This document shows positions 23,866 to 36,104 of a stretch of DNA of 64,000 nucleotides, in pieces (position 1 is the stretch's first letter; each line of letters starts with the position of its first letter). The notes under the pieces were generated by a model that saw nothing but the letters and a program-made list of their open reading frames with translations, was not told the DNA's origin and made no database searches. Origin of the DNA: Hedera helix (taxonomy: Eukaryota; Streptophyta; Magnoliopsida; Apiales; Araliaceae); the NCBI GenBank assembly GCA_947179155.2, contig OX359275.1:3756501-3820500 (forward strand), written 5' to 3'. The position numbers and the translations under genes are program-made.

Positions 23866-25079
23866 TTTAAAATATATTAATGATTAATATATGTTTTATG
23901 TGATGAAAATATTATCAGATAATGATAATATTTCTTAAGTGTTTGATATACCCTCAATTATTAAATTATTTGATTAAGAGTTAGTAAATTAAGACGTACA
24001 ATGGTTATTATATGAACCTAGATATGATAATAATTGAGAGATCCACCTGATTAAATTGTTAGGTCTTTTCAAAGGATATTAAGTTGTATTGGTTAGCAGT
24101 AATCAACAATCGAGCAAGTTTCCTTAACTTTACTTAACTTTATATTGAGCAAGTTTCATATACCTGAACTTGTATTTATTTTACAAGAACTTAAGTGGTT
24201 TAATTATTGAAAATTGATCCACATCCATATTGTTTATGAATTCGCACATAGTGCATTTGAAACTTTATAGTTCTTGATTTATGACTGTATTAAGAATATC
24301 TAAGCTAATTGTTTGACTAGACACTGCATGTATAAATTCAATAACTTGAATACTTTTAAAAGCTTATCTAAACCATTGGTTGATGCAGATTCTTATAGTA
24401 AGTCTTAGAATTGAACAACCCTAGATAAGGGGATTATATGTCGGAAAACTGATTTTTGCACAAGACGACTAAATGTAATATATATACAGCGGGTTGAATA
24501 GGCTTATCCCCTTGAAAACCAAATTACTGAAATGGTCAGAGAAAACTCTGTTTTGCCCTCATTAGTTCAGAGTCCTTGGTAACTACTCAACAGTAAAGAT
24601 TCAATTATTTTTGTTCATTTGAAATTTGATTCTTATTTTTTTTACAATTGTTATACATTGTTGAAAATCCTGAAGTTATTCTCTTTCACTAATGATATAT
24701 CAAACCTTATATTTACTGTTCTTAAATTTGCTAAGCAAGTTAGTTGTTCACCCTTACTATATCATGAATCATTTTCAGCTAAACCCGAATGCTCCAAGAA
24801 GGACAAGGGCAAGGAAAAAGCCAAAGCTTAGATTAGATTATGGCATGTTAATTTATTGTTTAAATATGTAATTACAGTTTGTAAATCTTTTGTAATCTCT
24901 TAAGATATGAACTGTTTATTTTAAGGTTTGTAAACCTTAGGATTGTAGTTCTTTTTATAAAGAACCTTTATGTATTATTCCGCGAAGTTTAAATAAAGAT
25001 TATGTATTTAGTTGTCATTATGTTTTGGATAGTGAGAATCAAACCCGAGATTATGGAACCCGAATTTGGGGTCATCACA

Positions 25080-26274
25080 TATATAATTCTCCTAAAAAAT
25101 ATGTATTTTTTTCTCTTTTTGTGTGAGTGTGGAATTAAAAAATTGTAAGTATAACATTACCCCATAATTGCAGATAACTCTTACATAATAATTTTTTGAA
25201 TATTCTAACACAGACAAATAAAAATCTGAAATCATCTGAAGTTATTTTTTTAAAATCTTATCCCATAATTGCATATAACTCTCACACATAAAAATATGCA
25301 ATTATCCAATAATTTTGTTATTTTAATTTTTTACAACTAATTCTCACACAAAAAAGTATGTAATATTATTCCATAATTTAACACAAATATAAATCTAGCT
25401 TATATATATATATAATTCTCACCAAACAATATGTATTTTTTTCACTTTTTGTGTGAGTATAGAATTAAAAAATTATAAGTGTAACATTATCCCATAACTA
25501 AATCACTCTTAAACAATAATTTTTTGAATATTATCCCATATAATTGCAGATAACTCTCACAAAAAAATATATATAATTTAAAACTAATTACAATCGAATA
25601 ATTTTTTCACTTCACTTAATTAGAATATTCTCGCACAGATAAATAAAAATATGAAATCTATTATATATATTAAAACGCAGTACAATTTAACCACGGTCTG
25701 TCATGTGTCACGCTCACATTAACACAACTTCCCACCAACATTTAATACAATTGATTTATTAATATATTTATCCAATAATCTATTTGTTGAATTTTATCCC
25801 ATAAAAATAAGAAAATAACCACAAATATATATCTGATTTTTATATACTTGCATGTAACTCTCACACATAAAAATATAACTCTCACAATAATTTATTGAGT
25901 TTTTTTAAAGTTAATTTTTTTAAATAACATAATTCTTGCAAAAAATATGTATTTTTTTTTAACTTGTTGTGTGAGTATGAAATTAAAAAATTGTAAGTGT
26001 AACATTATCCCATAATTGTAGATAACTGCCACACAATATTTTTTTTGAATATTCTAACACAGACAAATAAAAATCTGAAATCATCTAAAGCTATTTTTTT
26101 TAATATTATCCCACAATTGCATATAACTCTCACATATAAAAATATGTGATTATCCAATAATTTGGTTATTTTAATTTTTTATCGCTAATTCTCACACACA
26201 AAAATATGTAATATTATCTCATAATTCAACACAAATATAAATCTAGTTTATATATATATAATTCTCACCAAAAT
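25080..26274 (+). repeat. ~490-bp AT-rich repeats, continued
   Basis: Same words as at 19881-21576, with a Helitron-like head at 25657 (TCTATTATATATATTAAAAC). Ends abruptly at ATTCTCACCAAA, where the permuted retrotransposon begins; the copy near 25425 shows the uninterrupted version. Confidence 0.75.
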
Positions 26275-26275
26275 A

Positions 26276-28641
26276 CTATCAATAACATGACCTAAAAATT
26301 GAACTCTCTCCAACCAGAATTCACACTTTGAAAACTTAGCATACAACTGCTTCTTCCGTAAAATCTCCAACACCACTCTTAGGTGTTCAGCATGCTCCTC
26401 CTCTGTCTTGGAATAAACCAAAATATCATCAATGAACACGACTACAAATTTATCCAAGTACTGCTTGAATATTCTGTTCATCATGTCCATAAATGCGGCT
26501 GGCGCATTCGTTAGTCCAAACGACATTACCAGAAACTCATAATGCCCGTATCGAGTTCTGAATGTTGTCTTGGGTACAACCTCCTTCCTGACTTTCAACC
26601 GATGATAACCAGTCCTCAAGTCAATCTTTGAAAAGTACTTCGCCCCTTTCAATTGATCGAACAGATCGTCAATTCTTGGCAACGGGTACTTGTTCTTCAT
26701 TGTTACCTTATTCAGTTCTCTATAATCCATACACAGTCTCATCGATCCATCCTTCTTCTTTACAAACAGCACCGGTGCTCCCCATGGAGAAACATTTGGC
26801 TGAATGTACTTATTATTCAACAACTCCTGCAGTTGAATCATTAACTCCTTCATTTCTACCGGAGCCATCCTATATGGTGCATTTGATATTGGTGCTGTCC
26901 CCGGTACCAAATCAATTACAAATTCTATCTCCCTATCTGGCGGTAAACCTGGCAGTTCGTTTGGAAACACGTCCATGAACTCCCTAACTAATGGTATTTG
27001 CTCCATCTCGGGATTCACCATCTGTGTGTCCACTACGTGAGCCAAATACCCTTCACAACCTTTCTTTAACAGTTTCTTGGCCTGCATCATCGTCAGACAT
27101 GTTGATTGTCTAGACGACTTGCTGCCATAAAATACGACCTTAGACTTATTCGGTGTCTTAAGGTGTATACACTTCTTTTTACAGTCAATTATCGCTCCGT
27201 GGTTAAACAACCAATCCATTCCCAGTATAACGTCAAACTCCCCCAAATGTATCGGGATTAAATTTACACTCAACTTCTGACCCCTGATTTCAGCACAACA
27301 ATTTCTATGTATATAATCTACAAGAATCATTTCTTTATTTGCAACTTCTATGTTCATTGGGTTCTCTAGTTTTTCACTAGGCAATTTTAACCGTCTAGCG
27401 AATTCATCAGACACAAATGAACAGGTAGCACCCGAATCAAATAATACATAAGCATTTATATCATTGATCGGAATAATACCTGACACCACGTCTTTTGATT
27501 CGACGGCGTCCTGCACCGTCATGTTAAAAGTTCGTGCCGTTGGTTTATTTAGTGGCACCGGGCCTCCAATGGTCAGTTTGTTGTTGTTGTTGTTGTTGCT
27601 TCCCCTATAGCCCGAACTCCCTCCGGTATTCTTTTTCTTTGGACAATCCTTAAATTGATGGTCCATGGCTCCGCAGGCGAAACAACCCTTCCTCTTTTAT
27701 GTGGGACAATTAGGAGCGATGTGCCCCTCTTGCCCACAGTTATAGCAGACGTTCTTCCCCCTCATACATTCCCCCGCGTGGTTCTTCCCACAGTTACTGC
27801 ACTTGCTGGCTTTCTTAGAGTCACTTCCCTGGGGTGTCCCCAAACTGCTGTTGTTATTCCACTTGCGTTTGTTCGAGTTGCTGCCCCCACTGCTACCCTC
27901 TCGGTTTCCTCCTTCACCCTTCTTCTTGTTCCGTTCCTGGTTGTGCTTGTTTAAAGCTTCATTCCCTCCTTCAGATACGATAGCTTTTTCCAGTAATGTT
28001 GCAAAGTTTGTAATCTAGAGAACAGCTACCCGACTGTAAACCCACGGTTTCAGCCCCTGCTCAAACCTCATGGTGCGTCTCGCCTCAGTGTCCACCTGAT
28101 GTGGAGCAAATCTTGCCAATTCATTGAACTTGGCAGCATATTCGGATACGGACAAGTTACCCTGCTTAAGCTCTAGGAATTTGATTTCCATCCTAGCTTA
28201 TGTACTCTCTGGAAAGTAGTTCTCCAAGAATACTTCTTTGAATCGCGCCCACGCGATCGTTCCCTCCCCTGCTCTACTTTTATTGGCCTTCCACCAGTGG
28301 CTGGCCTCCCCTTTCATCATAAAGGTAGCAAATAAGGTCATTTGCCCCTCCACGACTCGTGCGACCTCGAAGACTTTTTCCATCTCCTCTATCCAGGTCT
28401 GTGCTTCTATAGGATCCGTGGTCTCTCTGAATTCGGGTGGTCCTATTAGTTTGAAATCCTTAAAGCTTGCTAGTGGAGCGGTAGGGTTTGGTACTCCAGT
28501 AGCTTCAACGTTGCGTCCGCGGAATGCCCCAATTAGCATTTTCACGAACTCTTGGACAGGGTTTGGTGGTACCCCTCCTGTATTAACTGATTCTTCAGGC
28601 GGTGGTGGGGGTAGTCGTTGATTTCTCCTCTGTGGCGGCAT
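26276..28641 (-). pseudogene. Tekay-type gag-protease-RT, 5' part of the polyprotein
   Basis: One frame from MPPQRRNQR to the break, with two stops: TAA at 28198-28200 and TAA at 27697-27699. Gag has the WIEEMEKVF...ASHWWKA core and then three zinc knuckles (CSNCGKNHAGEC, CYNCGQEGHIAPNC, CFACGAMDHQFKDC). Protease has the active site LFDSGATCSFVS. RT has WGAPVLFVKKKDG, LCMDYRELN, YHYEFL-like palm residues (GHYEFLVMSFGL) and the catalytic FIDDILVYS. It ends after FLGHVIDS, where the element is broken. Catalytic residues are intact, so decay is limited to the stops and the truncation. Confidence 0.93.
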
Positions 28642-28988
28642 TTTTTGTATAAAGAAAATATAATTTATTAAAGTTGTTTCAATCTTTTTACTTTCGTTTT
28701 GTAGCTTAAGTTATTTAAAATAAGGCACAAATAATCATCTCAACACATATAAACATAAACGAAAATGCATTTATATTCATATGCTAAAACACAGTGCGTA
28801 GCACTTTTACATCATAAACATACTGCTATAAATGCTGCTAACCCCGATAGTTAAAACAAAAGACGGGATCTAACATAAACATATCCCACAACTTCATAGA
28901 CTTGGGATTTACAACATACTAACCCTCTATCAAGACAAAAGTTGGGTTTCTACTGCATTTATGTACATAAGTAAAGGAAATAATACAA

Positions 28989-29843
28989 CTAACGGCGCAT
29001 CCCTCGACGAACCGCATCGTCGTACTCCTCATCTCCAATAGCCCTGACCACGCCCCTACTAATGGTGTGCAAGGTATGGCCTTTCTCAGCAGGGTAATAG
29101 TGCACCTTACTCTGGAATCTACCAAAGGATGAGCGATAGACGTAACTGAGTCTATCTATCCTCACCCTCTTCTCCCTAACCTCGTCCTCCAGCTCTACCA
29201 TCTATCCGTGAGCTGCATCATGCTGCGTTTCCATCTCCATCCTGTTCTCTATCGCCTCCTGCCAGTGTGCACGGATGGCGGCCTTATCTGGCTGAACCTG
29301 CTGAACCTTCAGCTCAGCATCGGCTAACCTAGTCTCAGCCACTACCAATTTGGCCTGCAGCTCCACCTCTTGATCTACGAGCTAATGAGTTAGCACTGCG
29401 AAGTGCTCCACCGATCCCTTGTACTCCTGTACCTGATCCTCCAGTCCTACAATCCTCTCTTTCAGCTCCGTGTTCTCGCCAGAGAACTGGTAAGCTGCAT
29501 CTCTGTACTGATCCTCCATATGCTGGTGGGTCAGATTCTGCTCCTCTAAATGCTGGACCCTGGCCTCCAGCTCCTCGTTCCTAGTGGTCAATCCCTCTAT
29601 GATGTCAGCGGCAGTAGTGCCCATGCCATCAGCTGACTCCTCCTCCTCTGACTCGTCAGACTCTGCCTCATCCTCACTGTAAGGCCTCATCACACTGCCC
29701 CAGACGGGCTCCACGCGATCTCCCTCCTCGGGATCTGAGTCCAGCTCCTCAACCGGTGCAGCCACCAGCGGCTGTGCAGTATCCATATGGATATCAATAT
29801 AATCTTCCTCAACAGTGTGACTCGACTGCCCGATCTCTGTCAT
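28989..29843 (-). pseudogene. Pre-gag ORF encoding an acidic coiled-coil protein
   Basis: Starts MTEIGQSSHT between the primer-binding site and gag, and runs in one frame for about 284 residues with two TAG stops (29382-29384 and 29202-29204). Residues about 20-75 are very acidic (EELDSDPEEGD, DEAESDESEEEES); residues about 85-210 have leucine-spaced heptads (NEELEARVQHLEEQN, LKERIVGLEDQVQEYK) that predict a long coiled coil; the end is basic (VRRGMRR). I do not recognise a domain. It is not part of gag and lacks zinc knuckles. It may be an accessory protein of this element family or a captured sequence. Confidence 0.7.
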
Positions 29844-30071
29844 CCTACAATCACACAAATAACACATGTTAGTACAGCAATAAAATATATTCATTGATGG
29901 AATGAAATGATATTTTATCATGTACATCTCGGCTCGATGGATTTTCTCAATCCACCTCCAAAAATACACAATATGATGAATCTCCCCGATTCATCTCCTA
30001 ACGCACTCGATATGAGTTTAATACTAAGGTTATAGCTTAGGTTTCGCAAATCCTAACGTTTCTAACCTACA

Positions 30072-30084
30072 GCTCTGATACCAA
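30072..30084 (-). promoter_or_regulatory. Primer-binding site, initiator tRNA-Met type
   Basis: Minus strand TTGGTATCAGAGC, two bases after the LTR end (GGGGTCGTCACA). Confidence 0.9.
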
Positions 30085-31289
30085 CCTGTGACGACCCCAA
30101 ATCCGGGTTCTTTAACCTTAGGTTTGGTTCTCACTGTACAATACTTAACAACAATGAAATACATAAATTGTACTCAAACTTCGCGGAATAATACAAAAGG
30201 TTCCTTAACAAAAGGCTACACTTCCCAAGGTTTATTACCTTAATCTTAACATTACATATCTTAAGGGAAAATACAAAAGATTTACAACAGTAATTACATA
30301 ACAGTAATTTAAACTAGCATACAACTACTAAAATTAAGCATTTGCGTTCCCCTTGCCTTTGTCCGATTTAGAGCTTTCGGGATTGGCTGAAATATAGTCA
30401 TGATATAGCAAGAATGAGCAACTAAATGGCTCAGCAAGTTTATAAACAACAATCATACGATATATCATGATGAAGGAAAATAACTTCAAGGTTTTCAACA
30501 ATAGCAATTGTGAAAGATATCAAGAATCAATGTTCAATAAAAGAATGTATTGACTCTTTACTGCTGAGTGGTTTTTAATGATCGTGAACTGCTACTAAGG
30601 TAGAACAGACATACAATGACTGACACCTTGTTAAAAATAACGGGACACTTGAGGGGATCAGTCCTTTCATGTCCTATGTATATGCATCACAATTAGATTT
30701 CTTGCGCGCTGTCGGTTTTCCGACAAATAAAAATCCCCTTTAACTAGGATTGTTCTTTCTCAGTCTTACTGTAAGAATCCGCACCAGCCAATGGTTTGGA
30801 TAAGCTTTTATAATATTCAATTCAATGAATTAACATACATTTGTCTAGCCGAAACAATTAGCTTAGACATCTTAAATGGTTGCAAAAGCACTATGTGCGA
30901 ATACAATAATCAATAACGATGTGAAGTAATTTTCGATAATTAATTCACCCAAAGGTCTGTCAAATATCTACGAGTGTAGATACTTGCTCAACAATAAATG
31001 AATTGCTTAATGTAATTAAGGTTGAATAATAATTGCAACAATAAGTACAAGTTAAGGGGTAGAAAACTTGCCTCGTGCGTCGTTACTGCTAACCAACTTA
31101 ATTTAACAATCTTTGTACGGACCTAACAATTAAATCAGTTTGATCTTAAATTAGTATCATATACCTGTAAGTATAATGACCTTTATAAACCTTACGAACC
31201 ACATAATTGATTAATTATGGGTAATTAAACAATTAGAAAATATTATCACTACTTGATAATATTTCAAACACAAAGAACTTATATTAATT

Positions 31290-31720
31290 ATTTAATATAG
31301 TTCAAATAAATATATAATATTATTAATCATTTAATAATATTTTATTAAGTATCTAATATTATTAATCATTTAATAATATTTTATTTAGTAACTAATATTA
31401 TTAATCATTTAATAATATTTTATTAATTATCTAATATTATTAATCATTTAATAATATTTTACTAAGTAACTAATATTATTAATCCTTTAATAATATTTTA
31501 TTACTTATTTAATATTATTAATCATTTAATAATATTTTATTATGTATCTAATATTATTTATTTATTTAATAATATTTTATTAATTATCTAATATTATTAA
31601 TCATTTAATAATATTTTATTGACTTTATAATATTATTATACACTTAATAATATTTTAATAATTTTCTAATATTATTATTTATTTAATAATATTTTATTAC
31701 CTTTATTAAATTATTATTTC
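31290..31720 (-). repeat. 39-bp hairpin array, permuted element (about 10 units)
   Basis: Units with TTAATAATATT / AATATTATTAA-type arms, period 39, in the transcribed part of the LTR. Confidence 0.85.
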
Positions 31721-31834
31721 AATAATAATATTTATACACTTTTAAATCTTTAAATCAATTATATATATATTTAAAAATATATTTATTAAGTCAAAAAATA
31801 CTAAAATGATTTTTGGAATATTTTTCATTTTCTG

Positions 31835-31965
31835 ACCCGAACCAGACCCGGCTGACCCGACCCGACCCGACCCGACCCGGTTCGGTTTTTATTTTTTTCT
31901 GGTAACAGTGCACGGCGCCCCGGCGCAGTGTATTGCACTGAACACTACGCCCCGGCGCCAAGTGG
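31835..31965 (-). repeat. GC-rich palindromic cassette and (GGGTC)n, permuted element
   Basis: Two GGCGCCCCGGCGC-like words about 40 bases apart around CAGTGTATTGCACTG, and on the minus strand five consecutive GGGTC units (31853-31885), a perfect G-quadruplex pattern. Confidence 0.75.
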
Positions 31966-33506
31966 CAGAATGAAGCCCTAATTTGATTTTTTTCTTGACA
32001 GTTTTGATATCCTTTGATCAAACCTTGATTAAATGAAATCTACACATCCAAATAACACCAAATCAGTGTTGATGTGTTTCTAACTTAATGTTTTACAATA
32101 TTCCATGGTTCGATCGTCTTTTTAAAAACGTTTTACACGAAATTTACGGATCGAACCACTTAGGATTGAAAAACGACATCCTTTGTAGTAAAGGCTATAA
32201 CTTCTTTGTTATTCAATATTTTTGAAAAGTTCAAAAAGAGTTTTTCTTTAAAACTTATAGATCTAGCTTTTTAGCCATAAAAATACAATTTCCGATTTGT
32301 ACATTTCAAATTACGTCATTAAACATAACATGTATCGTTAGGGTTTTACCGGTAAAACGTGTTATGAACTTTTCTACCATTTTTATGCATTTCTAACATA
32401 CCATAACATGTTATAAACACATAGATCTATAAATATACATATATTACATAGATAAATACATCTAGATCATCAAAACGAGTTTTGATCGGTTAAAAATAGA
32501 TTTTAACTGATCAAAAGCTTTCTAGACTACAAAAATGAAATAAGAAGAAGTTGAGAGCACTTTTAAACCTTTGGGTTTTGGTTGCTCTTCTTCTCCTTCT
32601 ACCGAAGTATGTTGTGTAGCTAGTGGACATCCACCAAGGTCTCCCTCTAGCTTTTTCTCTCAACTCACAAGTGTATCTTCCTTTTCTCTAGAAAATGCTC
32701 TCACTTTCTCTCTAATATGCTCTTGCAAATGAACCAACAAGCTTGGCTCAAGTGTAGAGTATCATATTTATAGCCCACCACTAATCTAACATCAATTCAC
32801 TAATTAAGCTATGTTGGTGAAATTAAAGGCTAAGTATGCTTACTATTCCATTGAATGACTACTTGATAGACTTTTGGAATGACTAGGGTAGTTGAGCAAC
32901 TTATGACATGGATTGATTTTTAAGCAACATAAAGCTCACAAGCCACCCCCAAGGGGCCCACTTTGGCCGGCCATTCCCCTTCATTTTTGCCCCATTTTTG
33001 ATTTATTTTAAATGCTAAATTGTGCATAAATGCATCTATATATATATATACATATCTATATATATATATTGACCAAAGTTTTGACCTTAATTGGACTTCA
33101 CATTGGGCTTGGGAATAACTTCTATTGGGCTCATTCAACATTGTTTGGGCTCAATTTAAATAACACATTGGGCTTACATTAATTATTCTAGGTTACATTT
33201 AATTAAATCAAGCATTGGGCTTGTTTAAATTAATTACATGGACTAGTAATTAAATTAATTACATAGGCTACTAGGTTAATTTCTTTAACCTAGTTTATCA
33301 ATTTATTTGGATTTAAAATATAATCCAATTAGATCTGCTTTAATTAATTATACACATTGCTTTAATTCTTTAAATAAATATACAAGCACGTGAGTATATT
33401 CATTTAATTATCTAATGCACAATTAATTAATGCAAACAGTTTAAATTCATTGCTAAATATTTATTAATTATATTTACAATGACTAATCAGATTCGTGGTT
33501 ATTACA

Positions 33507-33540
33507 TTCTTCCCCCTTATAAGAATTCCGTCCCCGGAAT
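33507..33540 (-). promoter_or_regulatory. Polypurine tract region of the permuted element
   Basis: Minus strand CCGGGGACGGAATTC then TTATAAGGGGGAAGAA directly before the LTR start. Confidence 0.85.
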
Positions 33541-33552
33541 TACAAATTTAAA

Positions 33553-35178
33553 CTACTCAAAAAGATTCAGATAGTTGGCCCTCATCTTTTCTTCAAGCTC
33601 CCACGTAGCTTCCTCAGCGTTGTGGTTCCTCCAAAACACTTTGACAGAATGTATAACCTTATTCCGTAATTTCTGCTATTTCCTATCTAGTATCTGGACA
33701 GGAATTTCCTTGTACGATAAGTCTTTCTCGACTTGTATTGGCTCATATGATATGACGTGTTTGTAGTCTGGCTTGTATGGTCGCAGCACTGACACATGAA
33801 ACACATTGTGAATATGTTCCAGTTCAGGAGGTAAGGCTACCTCGTACGCCACTTCACCCACTCTCTTTAATATCTCGAATGGTCCTATGAACCTCGGACT
33901 TAGTTTCCCCTTCTTTCCAAATCGGATCTTCCCCTTCCAGGGAGATACCTTCATGAACACAAAACTCCCAACTTCGAAGTCTCGCTTCTGACGATGTAAA
34001 TCGGCGTACTTCTTCTGACGGTCCTGAGCTGCTACTAGACGAGCTCTTATTACCTTGATAATTTCCACCGTCTGTTGAACCAATTTCGGCCCCAACAGTC
34101 GGCGTTCTCCTACCTCATCCCAACATAGAGGTGTTCTGCACTTTCTTCCGTACAATGCTTCGTAAGGCGGCATGTCTATGCTTGCATGATAACTATTGTT
34201 ATATGCAAACTCAACTAGTGGTAGATGATTTTCCCAACTGCCCTTGAAATCCATCACGCAGGTCCTGAGCATGTCTTCCAATGTCTGTATTGTTCTTTCA
34301 CTTTGCCCATCGGTCTGCGGATGATATGCTGTACTTATTCTCAACTGTGTCCCCAATCTCTCCTGAAGACTTCTCCAAAATTTTGACATGAAGCGCGGAT
34401 CTCTGTCTGACACAATCGATACCGGCACCCCATGTCTCGAAACTATCTCTTTGATGTACAGTTTAGCCAACTGATCCAAATTGAACTTAATCTTGATCGG
34501 CAAAAAGTGCGCTGACTTTGTTAGTCGATCTACAATCACCCATATCGCGTCATATCCCTTCTGTGTTGCTGGAAGTCCTACCACAAAATCCATTGTGATA
34601 TGCTCCCATTTCCACTCAGGAATCTCTAACGGCTGTAGTAATCCACTTGGTCTCTGATGTTCGGCCTTTACCCTTTGACAAGTTAGGCATCGGCTGACAC
34701 ATTTTGCGACCTCCCCTTTTAAATTCGGCCACCAAAAATGTTGACGCAGATCTTGATACATCTTCGTACTCCCCGGATGTATCGAGTATCTCGTACTGTG
34801 GGCCTCTTGCAAAATTTACTCTCGTAGTTCAGGCACTAGCGGCACCCTAACACGATTTTCAAACCTTAGCAATCCCATGTTATCCTCCTTGAATTTGACC
34901 TCTTCCCCTTCGGTCATTTTCATCCTTATTCTGACACACTCTTCATCTTTGTCTTGAGCCTCTTTCACCCTATCTAATAAGGTTGGGCTCGCTTCTACTT
35001 CCATTGACTCATTTGGATTTCTCACCTCCAACTCCATTCGAGCCATCTCTTGAACCAATTGTTCTTGATCTGTCAATATGAACAATTTCTCCCTGCTCTT
35101 TCTACTTAGAGCATCTGCTACTACGTTGGCCTTACCGGGATGGTATAGAATTTCACAATCGTAGTCTTTGATCAATTC
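33553..35178 (-). pseudogene. Tekay-type pol, 3' part (RNase H end, integrase, chromodomain)
   Basis: Opens inside RNase H (LIKDYDCEILYHPGKANV, VADALSRKS). Integrase zinc finger: AHSTRYSIHPG...CLTCQRVK. Core D-D-E: MDFVVGLP, VSDRDPRFMSKFW, YHPQTDGQSERT. GPY/F-like region: LSPRFIGPFEILKRVG. A chromodomain-like end (VFWRNHNAEEATWELEEKM) lies beyond a TAG at 33673-33675. A further TAA lies at 34816-34818. These motifs and the chromodomain place it in the Tekay/Del chromoviruses. Its missing upstream part lies at the other end of the permuted element. Confidence 0.92.
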
Positions 35179-35179
35179 T

Positions 35180-35312
35180 GTTGAATATAATTACAGATAA
35201 CTCTCATATAATAATTTGTTGAATACTATCTCTTATAATTATAGATAACTCTTACAAAAAATATATATATAATTTAAAACTAATTACAACTAAATAATTT
35301 TTCCACTACACT
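35180..35312 (+). repeat. ~490-bp repeat fragment between two retrotransposons
   Basis: Matches the CAGATAACTCTCAC...TTTTTCACTACACT part of the repeats, for example 25535-25620. Relative to that copy about 110 bases are missing at the left junction. Confidence 0.7.
35308..35312 (+). repeat. Target site duplication ACACT, left copy
   Basis: ACACT before the LTR start TGTAATGACC recurs at 44119-44123 after the LTR end; joining them restores the repeat word CTACACTCAATTAGAATATTC. Confidence 0.9.
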
Positions 35313-36104
35313 TGTAATGACCACGAATTTCATTAAACATTGTAATTATAATTATTATATAATTAGCAATTAATTAAAAAAATTTTGTACTAATTAATTG
35401 TTCATTAGATAATTAAATTGATATACTAGTGTATGTGTATATTTATTTAAAGCAATGAAGCAAGATGTTATAATTAACTAAAGCAAATCTAATTGGATTA
35501 TATTTTAAATCCAAACGAGTTGTTAAACTAGGTCAATTAAATTTACCTAGTAGCCCAAGTAATTAAATTAAACCTTAGTCCATGTAATTAATTAAACAAG
35601 CTCAATGTTTATTTTAATTAAAGGTAACATAGTTATTTAAATGCTAGCTCAATGTGTTAATTAAATTGAGCCCAAACCAATTAAATGGATGGACCCAATA
35701 TATTTAATCCTAGAGTCCAAAGTGGAGCCCAATAGGAAGTCAAAATTGGTCAAAATTGTTACATATATGAATATACATATATAGATGTATATATGTATAA
35801 TTAAAGTAGAAAAATTAAAGGAAAAATGGCTTGGAAAATGCCATTTTTGCTGAGATTTTAGGGGGCCCAGTTAGGGTTGCTTGATTTTCATGTTGCTTCT
35901 TATATACAATTTGTCATAGTAGGTGAACCACCCAAGTCAATCAACAAGTTTTTTACCTAGTCAATCTATGCTATAGTAATCCATATTAGCTCTTAATTTG
36001 ACCAACATTGGTTGATTAGGAGAGTTGATGATAGATTACCAATGTGTTATAAAAGAAGCACTCCACACTTGTGTTATGTTTGCTAGCTCATTTCCTATAT
36101 CATC
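35313..36104 (+). repeat. Truncated 5' LTR
   Basis: First ~790 bases of the LTR, TATA box at 36048-36055 (TATAAAAG), breaking off after CATTTCCTA. Closely similar to 37735-37938 plus 40821-41400. Confidence 0.88.

Larger units (their letters stand above)
21815..25079 (+). repeat. Tekay-type LTR (solo or orphan) with inverted first ~108 bases
   Basis: From 21991 to 25079 it runs collinear with the plus-strand LTR at 35313 and 37735: GCCCAAT-rich part, TATA box at 22564-22571, GC-rich cassette, 39-bp array, and the tail TATTATTCCGC...GGGGTCATCACA. The first part (21815-21922) is instead the reverse complement of the LTR start (TGTAATAACCACGAG read on the minus strand). No internal domain adjoins either side, so it is solo or a fragment. 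A target duplication is not readable because the flanks are TA-repeats. Confidence 0.8.
30087..33506 (-). repeat. Single central LTR of the permuted element
   Basis: 3420 bases, starting TGTAATAACCACG and ending GTCGTCACA on the minus strand, with the polypurine tract on its 5' side and the primer-binding site on its 3' side. That is the arrangement of an LTR serving as both the 3' and the 5' LTR. TATA box on the minus strand at 32765-32772. Contains a GC-rich cassette and a 39-bp array. Confidence 0.9.
26275..35179 (-). mobile_element. Circularly permuted Tekay-type chromovirus with one central LTR
   Basis: Read on the minus strand the order is: pol 3' half (RNase H end, integrase, chromodomain), polypurine tract, one LTR, primer-binding site, a pre-gag ORF, gag, protease, RT. 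The two outer ends fall in neighbouring parts of pol (after FLGHVIDS and before LIKDYDCE), missing only the RNase H region. Both outer flanks are ~490-bp repeat sequence and I find no target duplication. A linear integrated element cannot have this order; a one-LTR circle broken in RNase H would. Confidence 0.85.

Noticed and set aside
27655..28621. Plus-strand frames of 99 to 127 codons over the gag region
   Set aside because: They are antisense to clear gag and zinc-knuckle coding sequence on the minus strand.
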